Origin: a virus
Strand: one strand, 5' to 3'
DNA length: 22,657 nucleotides
Virus record (IMG/VR): IMGVR_UViG_3300030331_001517
Coordinates: 1-22,657 of that record
Positions 7,288 through 13,211 of the stretch are shown one piece after another (position 1 is the stretch's first letter; the number at the start of each line of letters is the position of its first letter). The notes under the pieces were generated by a model. That model ran no database searches and was not told the DNA's origin. It saw only the letters and a program-made list of their open reading frames with translations. A program made the translations under genes and the position numbers.

Positions 7288-8199
7288 ATGGCTATTTCTA
7301 GAGCACAACTCGCCAAAGAATTAGAGCCCGGTTTAAACGCTCTTTTTGGCATGGAATACAACCGTTATGAAGGTCAGCATGCTGAAATCTTCGACACAGA
7401 GGCATCAGATCGTGCTTTTGAAGAAGAGGTAATGCTATCAGGTTTCGGTGCAGCCCCGGTAAAAAGTGAGGGTTCAGGTGTAACATTTGATGATGCACAA
7501 GAAGCATACACTGCTCGTTACAACCACGAGACAGTTGCTATGGCCTTTTCAATTACCGAAGAAGCTATCGAAGATAATCTGTATGATCGTCTAGCATCAC
7601 GCTATACTCGTGCACTTGCACGTTCTATGGCACACTCAAAACAAGTAAAAGCTGCGTCAATATTAAACAATGCTTTCTCCGCTGGTGCTTTTGCTGGTGG
7701 TGACGGTGTTGCCTTATGTGATGCATCTCACCCTCTAACAACTGGTGGGACGTTCAATAACGAACCATCAACTGCTGCTGACTTAAACGAAACTTCCCTT
7801 GAAGATGCGTTAATCAGTATTGCTGGATTTGTTGATGAGCGTGGTTTGATTATCGCACTTCGTGGTATGAAACTAATCGTTCCTCGTCAGCTTCAGTTTA
7901 TTGCAGAGAGGCTGCTTGTTTCTAATCTTCGTGTTGGAACATCCGACAATGATGTAAACGCATTAAAATCTATGGGTATGCTACCAGATGGTTATGTTGT
8001 TAACGACTATCTAACAGATACAGATGCGTTCTTCTTAAAAACAGATGCACCAAATGGTTTTAAACACTTTGAGCGTCTGGCGTTGGCTACCAACATGGAT
8101 CCTGATTTTGACACAGGTAACATGAGATTCAAGGCTCGTGAGCGTTACAGCTTTGGATTCTCTGATCCAAGATGTGTGTTCGGTTCACCGGGCGCATAA
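7288..8199 (+). CDS. Major capsid protein, HK97 fold
   Basis: This is the shell protein of the head. At 303 residues it lies in the normal range for unprocessed HK97-fold capsid proteins. The layout fits: an N-terminal arm (1-40), the E-loop region with GFGAAPVKSEGSGVTFDD at about 52-69, a long helix with ITEEAIEDNLYDRLASRYTR at about 93-112, the P-domain and central A-domain (GGDGVALCDASHPL at about 137-150, LIIALRGMKLIVPRQLQFIA at about 187-206), and a C-terminal YSFGFSDPR strand. The conserved HPL and VPR segments match the Mu gpT-like/HK97-type capsid families. A GGGAGA ribosome site precedes the ATG, and scaffold, decoration gene and terminator surround it in the expected order. No N-terminal cleavage domain is apparent. 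Confidence 0.9.
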   Translation: MAISRAQLAKELEPGLNALFGMEYNRYEGQHAEIFDTEASDRAFEEEVMLSGFGAAPVKSEGSGVTFDDAQEAYTARYNHETVAMAFSITEEAIEDNLYDRLASRYTRALARSMAHSKQVKAASILNNAFSAGAFAGGDGVALCDASHPLTTGGTFNNEPSTAADLNETSLEDALISIAGFVDERGLIIALRGMKLIVPRQLQFIAERLLVSNLRVGTSDNDVNALKSMGMLPDGYVVNDYLTDTDAFFLKTDAPNGFKHFERLALATNMDPDFDTGNMRFKARERYSFGFSDPRCVFGSPGA

Positions 8200-8224
8200 A
8201 ATAAACATCTCTCCTGTAGATGTG

Positions 8225-8270
8225 GCGGTAAGGTCTAGGTATCAACTAACCTTGCCGCTTTTTATTTTTT
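8225..8270 (+). terminator. Rho-independent terminator after capsid gene
   Basis: A 10-bp stem pairs GCGGTAAGGT (8225-8234) with ACCTTGCCGC (8249-8258), with one G-U pair. It encloses a 14-base loop whose TAG/CTA ends may extend the stem. TTTTTATTTTTT follows at 8259-8270. It starts 26 bases after the capsid stop and should protect or limit read-through from the head operon. Confidence 0.88.
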
Positions 8271-8280
8271 AAGGTATGAT
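8253..8280 (+). promoter_or_regulatory. Candidate sigma70-type promoter
   Basis: TTGCCG (8253-8258) and TATGAT (8275-8280) are separated by 16 bases, matching the -35 and -10 consensus at 4 and 5 of 6 positions. The -35 lies in the 3' arm of the terminator, so the promoter would restart transcription for the genes at 8335 onward. Such matches occur by chance in AT-rich DNA, so this is a suggestion supported mainly by its position. Confidence 0.35.
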
Positions 8281-8289
8281 TATTTAACC

Positions 8290-8305
8290 CTTGACTGCAA
8301 TCAAG
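8290..8305. promoter_or_regulatory. Imperfect 16-bp palindrome, possible operator
   Basis: CTTGACTGCAATCAAG is symmetric apart from one mismatched pair (CTTGA, C/A, TGCA core, TCAAG). It lies just downstream of the candidate -10 and about 30 bases ahead of the ATG at 8335. It could be a repressor site or a short leader hairpin. A good GGAG ribosome site (8324-8327) follows it. Confidence 0.35.
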
Positions 8306-8334
8306 CAGACATTAGCCAAGACAAGGAGATTAAT

Positions 8335-8790
8335 ATGGCTACAACATCTTTTCAGGGCATTGTTCGCTCTTATGGTGGTGGTATTAAAGGTACCCACACA
8401 CCTGTTCCTGTAACGCAAAGCGTTCAGATTTCTTTTGACCCAACAGCAAATTCAGCTACTAACGTAAGAATTGGTACTTCAGCTACTTCTGGTGAAACAC
8501 TTACTCTACCAGCAGGGGCTATACCAATTTCGATTATGGTTATCGGTGGTTCAACTGGTGGTACAAACCCAACAGTTGATATTGGTACTTCAGCCGATCC
8601 AGATGGTTTGTTCAATGAAGTTGATGCAGACACCAAAGGCACAATAGCAGGTGCAGGTGGTGCTTTGGCTGTTGCAGGTGGTTTAGCTGCTGATGCTACT
8701 GTTACAGGCATGAAAGGCTCATCTGCTGCTACTGGTGGTACGTTTACAGGCATCCTTACTTATGTGATGGCTAACAACAGCGTTCAATAA
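8335..8790 (+). CDS. Small beta-rich virion protein
   Basis: The 151-residue protein is almost entirely Gly, Ala, Thr, Ser and Val, with beta-strand alternation and no membrane helix. Motifs such as GETLTLPAGAIPISIMV at about 53-69 and a later VDIGTSADPDGLFNEVDAD segment are typical of small structural proteins placed just after the capsid gene in marine phages. It has one of the best ribosome sites in the window (AAGGAGATTAATATG) and is the first gene after the terminator and candidate promoter, so it may be strongly expressed. Capsid decoration or head fibre are the likely roles; neither is shown. Confidence 0.62.
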   Translation: MATTSFQGIVRSYGGGIKGTHTPVPVTQSVQISFDPTANSATNVRIGTSATSGETLTLPAGAIPISIMVIGGSTGGTNPTVDIGTSADPDGLFNEVDADTKGTIAGAGGALAVAGGLAADATVTGMKGSSAATGGTFTGILTYVMANNSVQ

Positions 8791-8802
8791 TAGGAGGCTA
8801 CA

Positions 8803-9078
8803 ATGGCTAGTTCTATTATTGCAAAAACAGCTACTAGTACAGGCACACTAAACGGTGGCAGGACACGTTTGAAATCATTTGTTGTAAGAAGCGCGGGTAG
8901 TGGTTCTCCTGCCGCAGTGTTTAGAAATGGTAGTGCTTCAGGAGCAACGCTTCTAAGTATGACCTTTTTAGCATCAGATGATACTCAGATTAGCATTCCT
9001 GACCATGGTATAATATTCTCGGATGGCTGCCATGTTACGCTTACTGCCGTAGATTCTATTACAGGATTCTTCGGGTAG
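8803..9078 (+). CDS. Small beta-sandwich-like virion protein
   Basis: The 91-residue product is beta-rich and compact: a Thr/Ser start, then TRLKSFVVRSAGSGSPAAVF, then LSMTFLASDDTQISIPDHGI and a closing strand GCHVTLTAVDSITGFFG. This layout recurs in small proteins of marine phage structural modules. A TAGGAGG ribosome site lies directly ahead. It is paired with the preceding gene (12-base gap) and probably co-expressed. A minor capsid or tail accessory role is inferred only from neighbourhood and composition. Confidence 0.58.
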   Translation: MASSIIAKTATSTGTLNGGRTRLKSFVVRSAGSGSPAAVFRNGSASGATLLSMTFLASDDTQISIPDHGIIFSDGCHVTLTAVDSITGFFG

Positions 9079-9082
9079 AGTT

Positions 9083-9367
9083 ATGACTCGGAAGCGAGAC
9101 AAGCAACCGCCAAAAACAAAAAAATATTTCCGCTCCACTAAGTCTGGGGCGGGAATGACTAAGGCTGGTGTTGCTCGTTACAGGCGAGAAAACCCAGGCT
9201 CTAAGTTAAAAACGGCTGTTACAGGCAAGGTAAAGAAAGGCAGTAAAGATGCTAAAAGGCGTAAGTCTTTTTGCGCTCGTTCTGCTGGACAAATGAAGAA
9301 GTTTCCGAAGGCAGCCAAAGACCCTAACAGTCGTTTGAGACAAGCAAGAAGAAGATGGAAGTGTTGA
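9083..9367 (+). CDS. Very basic small protein (DUF6321-like)
   Basis: About a third of its 94 residues are Lys or Arg. The conserved parts are STKSGAGMTKAGVARYRREN at about 18-37, RRKSFCARSAGQMKKFP at about 59-75 and the end DPNSRLRQARRRWKC. I associate the FCAR...DPNSR...RRW-x-C layout with a short domain of unknown function (DUF6321-type) found in marine phages and some algal giant viruses; the name is from memory and less certain than the resemblance. Two cysteines, Cys63 and the terminal Cys94, could form a disulfide or bind metal. Nucleic-acid binding fits the charge. The stop overlaps the next start as TGATG. Confidence 0.68.
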   Translation: MTRKRDKQPPKTKKYFRSTKSGAGMTKAGVARYRRENPGSKLKTAVTGKVKKGSKDAKRRKSFCARSAGQMKKFPKAAKDPNSRLRQARRRWKC

Positions 9368-9567
9368 TGCCAGAAAAATTAGAAGTAACTTTAGCTAGAT
9401 TAGAGGAAAGAATTGGTCAACTTCAAGATGAGGTTCGTCATGTTCATGAAGAGGTTTCTGAGTTGAAGGCTCAAGCGAACAGATGGAAAGGTGCTTTTTG
9501 GGTAATGCTTGCTATGGGCGGGATTGTTGGTTCTATAGCACATTTAGTAGTAGGGTGGATTAAATAG
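9367..9567 (+). CDS. XhlA-like coiled-coil protein with C-terminal TM
   Basis: The start is placed at the ATG at 9367 (66 residues) rather than the in-frame ATG at 9355, because 9367 forms a TGATG overlap with the preceding stop and has GGAAG five bases upstream. Residues 1-40 form an amphipathic coiled coil (LARLEERIGQLQDEVRHVHE). One hydrophobic helix follows at about 44-63 (FWVMLAMGGIVGSIAHLVVG), then a short WIK end. This is the layout of XhlA/haemolysin-type lysis accessory proteins, which are membrane-anchored with a cytoplasmic coil. It may cooperate with the 3TM holin at 2096, although a virion membrane-tethering role is possible. Confidence 0.62.
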   Translation: MPEKLEVTLARLEERIGQLQDEVRHVHEEVSELKAQANRWKGAFWVMLAMGGIVGSIAHLVVGWIK

Positions 9568-9641
9568 TGTTTATTAGAAGATCAAGCATACCTAAACAGA
9601 TTAACAATCCTCCTAATAAGAAGAAGAAAAGGAGAAGATAA
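9567..9641 (+). CDS. Very short basic peptide gene (24 aa), tentative
   Basis: A GTG codon overlapping the preceding TAG opens a 24-codon frame that ends in TAA at 9641. The peptide is FIRRSSIPKQINNPPNKKKK with a further RRR, extremely basic at its end. The tail codons AAAAGGAGAAGA also provide the ribosome site for the next gene. Short Arg/Lys-tailed peptides at this place are something I have seen in related marine phages, but the length gives little statistical support. Confidence 0.4.
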   Translation: MFIRRSSIPKQINNPPNKKKKRRR

Positions 9642-9791
9642 TTGCCTCATTATACAAAGCCCTTAAAAAAAGTTATAAAAGGTTTAAAAAAAGCATCTAA
9701 GCTTCATTCAAAACAAGCAAAGACTCTTTCAAAGATAGAGAAAGATCAAAGAGCTCGATACAAAAATGGGAAAAAGAAAAAAAGATCCTAA
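9642..9791 (+). CDS. Small basic protein (49 aa), TTG start
   Basis: A TTG start with AGGAG eight bases upstream opens a 49-codon frame. The product begins MPHYTKPLKKVIKGLKKASK and continues as a Lys-rich amphipathic helix, ending KNGKKKKRS. It overlaps the start of the next gene by 26 bases in another frame. The PHYTKPLKK opening is one I recall from small unnamed marine-phage proteins, which supports the call despite its length and unusual start codon. A function in DNA binding or condensation would fit its charge but is not shown. No ATG alternative exists near the start. Confidence 0.55.
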   Translation: MPHYTKPLKKVIKGLKKASKLHSKQAKTLSKIEKDQRARYKNGKKKKRS

Positions 9792-10065
9792 AGTAGGAAC
9801 TGGTAAAAAACCAAAGGGTTCTGGTAGACGATTGTACACAGACGAGAATCCTAGAGACACTGTTAGTATCAAGTTTGCCACACCGTCTGACGCTCGAAAA
9901 ACTGTAGCGAAAGTTAAAAAAATAAACAAACCGTTTGCTCGAAAAATACAGATATTGACGGTTGGTGAACAAAGAGCCAAAGTTATGGGTAAGTCAGAAG
10001 TTGTTAGAATATTTAAACAAGGAAAAGAGGCAATAAGAAAGGCAAAGAAAAATGGCAGCGACTAG
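9766..10065 (+). CDS. DUF5872-like basic protein
   Basis: The 99-residue protein matches, from memory, a domain of unknown function (DUF5872-type) found in marine phages and algal viruses. Diagnostic segments are KKPKGSGRRLYTDENPRDTV at about 14-33, SIKFATPSDARKTVAKVKKI at about 34-53, and NKPFARKIQILTVGEQRAKV at about 54-73. The N-terminus and C-terminus are Lys-rich; the centre looks like a small alpha/beta fold. It overlaps the previous gene by 26 bases and the next by 14. No enzymatic motif is visible. It is the best-conserved member of the basic cluster and so a good anchor for asking what the cluster does. Confidence 0.72.
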   Translation: MGKRKKDPKVGTGKKPKGSGRRLYTDENPRDTVSIKFATPSDARKTVAKVKKINKPFARKIQILTVGEQRAKVMGKSEVVRIFKQGKEAIRKAKKNGSD

Positions 10066-10264
10066 TAAACTAATTTATTTCAAAAAGGGAGGTAAGGCTA
10101 GTGCAAAGAGCAAAGGATCAAAGATATGCCCAGAGGGTAAGGCGTGGGCTAAACGCACCTTTGACACATACCCGTCAGCGTATGCGAACTTGGCCGCATC
10201 AAAATACTGTAAAGACCCAAACTACGCAAAGAAGTCAAAAGGCGGTAAGCGAAAGGGTAGGTAA
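10052..10264 (+). CDS. Small basic protein with conserved Cys pair
   Basis: This 70-residue protein has a basic start (about 1-24), a conserved centre CPEGKAWAKRTFDTYPSAYA at about 26-45 continuing NLAASKYCKDP, and a Lys/Gly/Arg tail (KKSKGGKRKGR). Cys26 and Cys53 frame the centre and could pair or hold a metal. The arrangement recurs in marine phages next to DUF5872-like genes. The start overlaps the end of the previous gene by 14 bases and the stop overlaps the next start by one base (TAATG), so the three basic genes are translationally linked. Function unknown; a DNA-binding or packaging-associated role would fit. Confidence 0.65.
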   Translation: MAATSKLIYFKKGGKASAKSKGSKICPEGKAWAKRTFDTYPSAYANLAASKYCKDPNYAKKSKGGKRKGR

Positions 10265-10644
10265 TGGGTGAGCTTAAGAAATGGCTAAAACAAGACTGGG
10301 TAAGGATTGGAAGTGATGGATCTATCAAAGGTAAATGTGGCACTTCAAAAGATAAAAAGAACCCTGATCGTTGTCTGCCAAGAGCAAAAGCAAATAGCCT
10401 TAGTAAGGCTGAACGAGCTAAGACTGCTCGTAAAAAGAAACGTGAGGGCGGCAAAGGTAAAACTGTTGTCTCTAATACAAAAAGAGCCAAAGTAAGTTTT
10501 AAAAAGTTTGGGGGCTTGGAAAAAGGAACACAAGCTAAAAGACCCTATAATGGTAAACTAACTCCGGGTTCTGTTGTAGCTAGGGGCTGTGGTGCAGTCA
10601 TGGGAGACAGAAGAAAAGTAACAACGGGAGTCGTTGGGTCTTAG
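10264..10644 (+). CDS. Basic protein with CGT...RCLP motif, unknown function
   Basis: The 126-residue protein carries WVRIGSDGSIKGKCGTSKDK at about 12-31, NPDRCLPRAKANSLSKAER at about 33-51, then a Lys-rich stretch and a less basic C-terminus with GSVVARGCGAVMGDRRKV. The first two segments form a conserved domain I recall from marine phages and large DNA viruses of algae; it may be the DUF6321 family or a relative. Cys25 and Cys37 may be a metal or disulfide pair. The C-terminal GCGAVMGDRRK segment also recurs in other small phage proteins, so this could be a fusion of two modules. Function unknown. Confidence 0.65.
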   Translation: MGELKKWLKQDWVRIGSDGSIKGKCGTSKDKKNPDRCLPRAKANSLSKAERAKTARKKKREGGKGKTVVSNTKRAKVSFKKFGGLEKGTQAKRPYNGKLTPGSVVARGCGAVMGDRRKVTTGVVGS

Positions 10645-10653
10645 GAGGGTACA

Positions 10654-11133
10654 ATGGTCGATCCCATCTCAGCAATGGCGATTGCTGGTTCCGCTTTTTC
10701 AGCACTAAAAAAAGGCATTTCCATCGGCCGTCAAGTGGAGTCGATGGGCAAAGACCTGTCACGCTGGATGAGTGCTGTATCCGATATAGACAGAGCGCAC
10801 CATGAAGCTAAAAATCCACCAATATTTAGAAAAATATTTAATGCTAAAAGTGTAGAAGAAGAGGCAATAGAGTTATTTACTCAAAAGAAACAATTAGAAA
10901 ATCAAAGAGATGAGTTAAGAAAATTAATATCTGCGATGTGTGGCCCAAATGCATGGCAAGAATTATTACGTATGGAAGCGGATATTAGAAAGCAACGAAA
11001 AGAAACACTGTATGCACAACGTGAAGCTAGAAGACATTTAATAGAAATTGTTAGTATTTTTGTTCTTGTGGTTACAGTAGCTGGTTTTTTTATATTTATA
11101 TTTTATCTTTGGTATAACAGGGGTAGTCTATAG
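10654..11133 (+). CDS. Coiled-coil protein with C-terminal TM anchor
   Basis: The 159-residue protein begins with a small-residue, weakly hydrophobic helix (PISAMAIAGSAFSALKKGIS). It continues as charged helices, with coiled-coil potential at about 65-100 and 109-130, and ends with one strong membrane helix at about 131-153 (EIVSIFVLVVTVAGFFIFIF) and a short polar tail. Related marine-phage proteins share the MVDPI opening and a middle KxLExxxxELxxMI-type helix, without a known function. It has the excellent ribosome site TTAGGAGGGTACAATG. A membrane role during DNA entry or lysis is plausible. It is not a tape measure, being far too short. Confidence 0.65.
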   Translation: MVDPISAMAIAGSAFSALKKGISIGRQVESMGKDLSRWMSAVSDIDRAHHEAKNPPIFRKIFNAKSVEEEAIELFTQKKQLENQRDELRKLISAMCGPNAWQELLRMEADIRKQRKETLYAQREARRHLIEIVSIFVLVVTVAGFFIFIFYLWYNRGSL

Positions 11134-11175
11134 ATAATTCTTGTGATAAGCTTAAAATAAGTATAGGAGAAAGAT

Positions 11176-11334
11176 ATGGCTAAATTAAAACCAATACCAG
11201 CAGATAACAAAGGGCTTCCTAATCTTCCTAAAAATGTAAGAAATAATATGGGTTACATGAGAAAAGGTGGTGCTGTTAAAAAAGAAGCTGGAGGGGTTTA
11301 CATGAGCCCTAGAAAACGAATGGCTGGAGCGTAA
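11176..11334 (+). CDS. Small basic protein (52 aa)
   Basis: An ATG preceded by ATAGGAGAAAGAT opens a 52-codon frame. The product starts AKLKPIPADNKGLPNLPKNV, has NNMGYMRKGGAVKK in the middle and ends in YMSPRKRMAGA. The KGLPxLPKxVRNxMGYMxKGG layout is one I recall in small marine-phage proteins. A second ribosome site (AAAGGAGA) follows the stop and leads into the next small gene, so the two are probably a pair. Its Gly-Gly and Met/Lys/Arg tail resembles the following repeat peptide. Function unknown. Confidence 0.6.
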   Translation: MAKLKPIPADNKGLPNLPKNVRNNMGYMRKGGAVKKEAGGVYMSPRKRMAGA

Positions 11335-11345
11335 AGGAGAAAAAA

Positions 11346-11465
11346 ATGGTAGCTAAGAAAAAGAAAAAAGGCATGGCTAATGGCGGTGCTATGAAAAAGA
11401 AAAAAGGCATGGCTCGAGGCGGTGCTATGAAGAGAGCAAGAGGCGGGGCAGCAAGAAGACGCTAA
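11346..11465 (+). CDS. Lys/Gly/Met tandem-repeat peptide (39 aa)
   Basis: A 39-codon frame with AAAGGAGA ahead of its ATG encodes two copies of KKKKGMAxGGAM and a degraded third, ending RGGAARRR. More than 40 percent of residues are Lys or Arg, and acidic residues are absent. Such RGGAM/KKGMA repeat tails are common at the ends of small marine-phage proteins. It may be a free protamine-like peptide or the remnant of a longer repeat protein. Nearly exact DNA repeats make its length liable to change by slippage. Confidence 0.55.
   Translation: MVAKKKKKGMANGGAMKKKKGMARGGAMKRARGGAARRR
11358..11429 (+). repeat. 36-base tandem direct repeat, two copies
   Basis: Copies at 11358-11393 and 11394-11429 are identical except for one codon (AAT versus CGA), giving 33 of 36 bases in common. 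Each encodes a 12-residue unit. A third, decayed unit (AGAGCAAGAGGCGGGGCA) follows, so the array probably grew by duplication. Confidence 0.85.
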
Positions 11466-11473
11466 TCCTTTAA

Positions 11474-12145
11474 ATGCCTTATTTACAAAGCAACATCCCG
11501 TATTTTAAATGCTGGGTGAGAAGAGAGTATACGCACAACCATTCTGATTATCATGGCGAGTTTATACATGCTATGGCAATTGCTGTTACAACTATTCCTG
11601 ATAGATGTTTGAGTTTTCAGCTAGTGTTTACAGGATACGAAGCGGATGATGGTGAAACCGAGAATATACACGGGGGTGCCATGTGGGCAAGAATGCCAAT
11701 TACGGCCCTTGTTGCAGACGTTCCTTTGGAAGAATGGCCTGAACAAATGCCAACACATTTAGCACAACCTTGGGATTGTAGTTCTCATTTTCACTCTGTT
11801 TATTGTCTTGACAGAGTTAGTTCTAGCCCTTGGCTGTGTAAAATAGATGGTGAGTTTTATACCGGAAAATATATCTTTACGGTTGATTACACCGAAAATG
11901 AGATAGCAGATGATCCTGCACAACACAAACAAAGTCACTTACTACAATTAACAGACGCTGGTAAATGGACAGGAAATATTGTAGCCTTACCTAATAACAG
12001 GGTTAGAGCAACAAGTCCTGCTCTTTGGGAAACTGGTGAAGGTGCTCCTGATTTTAGACCAAGTCAATGGACACATAGTGCTGAAAGTGATAGTAGTTAT
12101 ATGGACCCAGATATTACGTTCAACAATTTATATTCGGAAGAGTAA
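11474..12145 (+). CDS. Conserved neck-region protein of unknown function
   Basis: The 223-residue protein is rich in Trp, His and Cys for a phage structural protein. Distinct conserved segments are NIPYFKCWVRREYTHNH at about 7-23, HGGAMWARMPITALVADVPL at about 66-85, MPTHLAQPWDCSSHFHSVYC at about 91-110, LCKIDGEFYTGKYIFTVDYT at about 120-139, and ATSPALWETGEGAPDFRPSQ at about 179-198. I recall near relatives placed just upstream of adaptor genes in marine podovirus-like genomes, always unassigned. No ribosome site is obvious. Cys and His clusters could bind a metal. Its strong conservation argues for a core virion or assembly role, perhaps at the neck. Confidence 0.7.
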   Translation: MPYLQSNIPYFKCWVRREYTHNHSDYHGEFIHAMAIAVTTIPDRCLSFQLVFTGYEADDGETENIHGGAMWARMPITALVADVPLEEWPEQMPTHLAQPWDCSSHFHSVYCLDRVSSSPWLCKIDGEFYTGKYIFTVDYTENEIADDPAQHKQSHLLQLTDAGKWTGNIVALPNNRVRATSPALWETGEGAPDFRPSQWTHSAESDSSYMDPDITFNNLYSEE

Positions 12146-12147
12146 TC

Positions 12148-12816
12148 ATGGCTACATCAGGATCTAGAGACTTTGACTTAGACGTTGCAGATATTATTGA
12201 AGAAGCTTACGAGCGTTGTGGGTTAGAACTACGAACTGGATATGATGCCAAAACTGCTAGAAGGTCATTAAATCTTATGTTTGCTGAGTGGGCAAACAGA
12301 GGGATTAATCTTTGGACTGTTAAACAAGGCACACAATCTTTAACTGCTGGAACTGCTACCTACGCTTTTAACGCTACTTTTACTGATTTATTAGAGGTAG
12401 TTCTTAGAAGAGATGGTACTGATTTTGATTTAAACAGAATATCTAGAGGCGAATATTTAAGCATACCAAACAAAACAACACAAGGCAGACCTAGTCAATA
12501 TTATTATAATAGACAAACAATACCTGAGATAAATTTATGGGCAACACCAGATAGCTCTTCAGATACTCTGGTTTATTATTATATTCAAAGAATCGAAGAC
12601 GCAGATGCGTTGGTAAATACCACTGATGCACCTTTTAGATTCTTGCCGTGTATAGTAGCTGGTCTTGCTTATTATTTAGCAATGAAAAAGGCTCCAGACA
12701 GAATACAACTTTTAAAAGCTGTGTATGAAGAAGAGTTTCAAAGAGCGGCCGATGAGGACGAAGATAGAGTTCCATTGAAGTTACAACCAAGTTTTGAGTA
12801 TCTTAGAGTAACATAA
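12148..12816 (+). CDS. Head-tail adaptor, P22 gp4 / tail tubular A-like
   Basis: Adaptor rings sit under the portal and receive the tail. The 222-residue protein has the helix pair of this class: DVADIIEEAYERCGLELRTG at about 11-30 and TARRSLNLMFAEWANRGINL at about 35-54. A beta region follows (GTQSLTAGTATYAF), then RPSQYYYNRQTIPEINLWAT at about 114-133. The C-terminal helix includes FLPCIVAGLAYYLAMKKAP at about 165-183, a stretch matched in P22 gp4-type proteins. The ATG follows the previous stop by two bases and the stop overlaps the next start (TAATG). The class call is good; whether it is nearer to gp4 or T7 gp11 is unsure. Confidence 0.78.
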   Translation: MATSGSRDFDLDVADIIEEAYERCGLELRTGYDAKTARRSLNLMFAEWANRGINLWTVKQGTQSLTAGTATYAFNATFTDLLEVVLRRDGTDFDLNRISRGEYLSIPNKTTQGRPSQYYYNRQTIPEINLWATPDSSSDTLVYYYIQRIEDADALVNTTDAPFRFLPCIVAGLAYYLAMKKAPDRIQLLKAVYEEEFQRAADEDEDRVPLKLQPSFEYLRVT

Positions 12817-13211
12817 TGGGTAGATATGCATCTGGTAAAAATGCTTATGGTATTTCAGATAGGTCTGGATTTAGATATAGACTTTCAGAAATGCGAACCG
12901 AGTGGAACGGTTTAAAAGTTGGCCCAGATGAGTATGAAGCTAAACACCCTCAACTAGAACCCCTTAATGCAGGTCCAGATCCTCAAGCTCTTCGTAATCC
13001 AAGACCAGATCAATATGTGGATTTGATCACCCGAGTAATTGTAAGAACAAATGTTGGTGATGGTTTTATAGGAGGAGTGTTATCTAAATTAGACGCTCTT
13101 ACTATGAGTGTTGGCACCGTGGAAGTGACGACTGCTGCTTTCTCAGCATCGACTTTCGATTCTACAAGTGTTACACTTGATTCAACTACAAAAACTTTTG
13201 ACGAGGGGTAG
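12816..13211 (+). CDS. Conserved small neck/tail protein
   Basis: The 131-residue protein opens with MGRYASGKNAYGISDRSGFR and has MRTEWNGLKVGPDEYEAKHP at about 26-45, QALRNPRPDQ at about 57-66, then a Thr/Ser/Val-rich beta tail. The Lys/Arg/Tyr-rich first 70 residues form a widely shared module in marine phages, usually next to an adaptor gene. The tail varies. I know of no established function. The TAATG overlap with the adaptor gene indicates coupled translation and probably matched amounts. A role in joining head and tail is an inference from position. Confidence 0.68.
   Translation: MGRYASGKNAYGISDRSGFRYRLSEMRTEWNGLKVGPDEYEAKHPQLEPLNAGPDPQALRNPRPDQYVDLITRVIVRTNVGDGFIGGVLSKLDALTMSVGTVEVTTAAFSASTFDSTSVTLDSTTKTFDEG

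Noticed and set aside
8291-8319. TTGACT at 8291 as a -35 element
   Set aside because: No acceptable -10 lies 15-18 bases downstream (sequence there is AGCCAA-like). TTGACT is better seen as part of the palindrome.
8424-8753. Minus-strand Pro/Val/Ala-rich frame
   Set aside because: It mirrors the Gly/Thr/Ala codons of the virion protein at 8335, which has the better ribosome site and position.
11134-11175. Promoter in the 42-base gap before the 52-residue gene
   Set aside because: The gap has AT-rich words (TTGTGA, TAAAAT) but no pair with proper spacing; it holds only a clear AGGAGA ribosome site.
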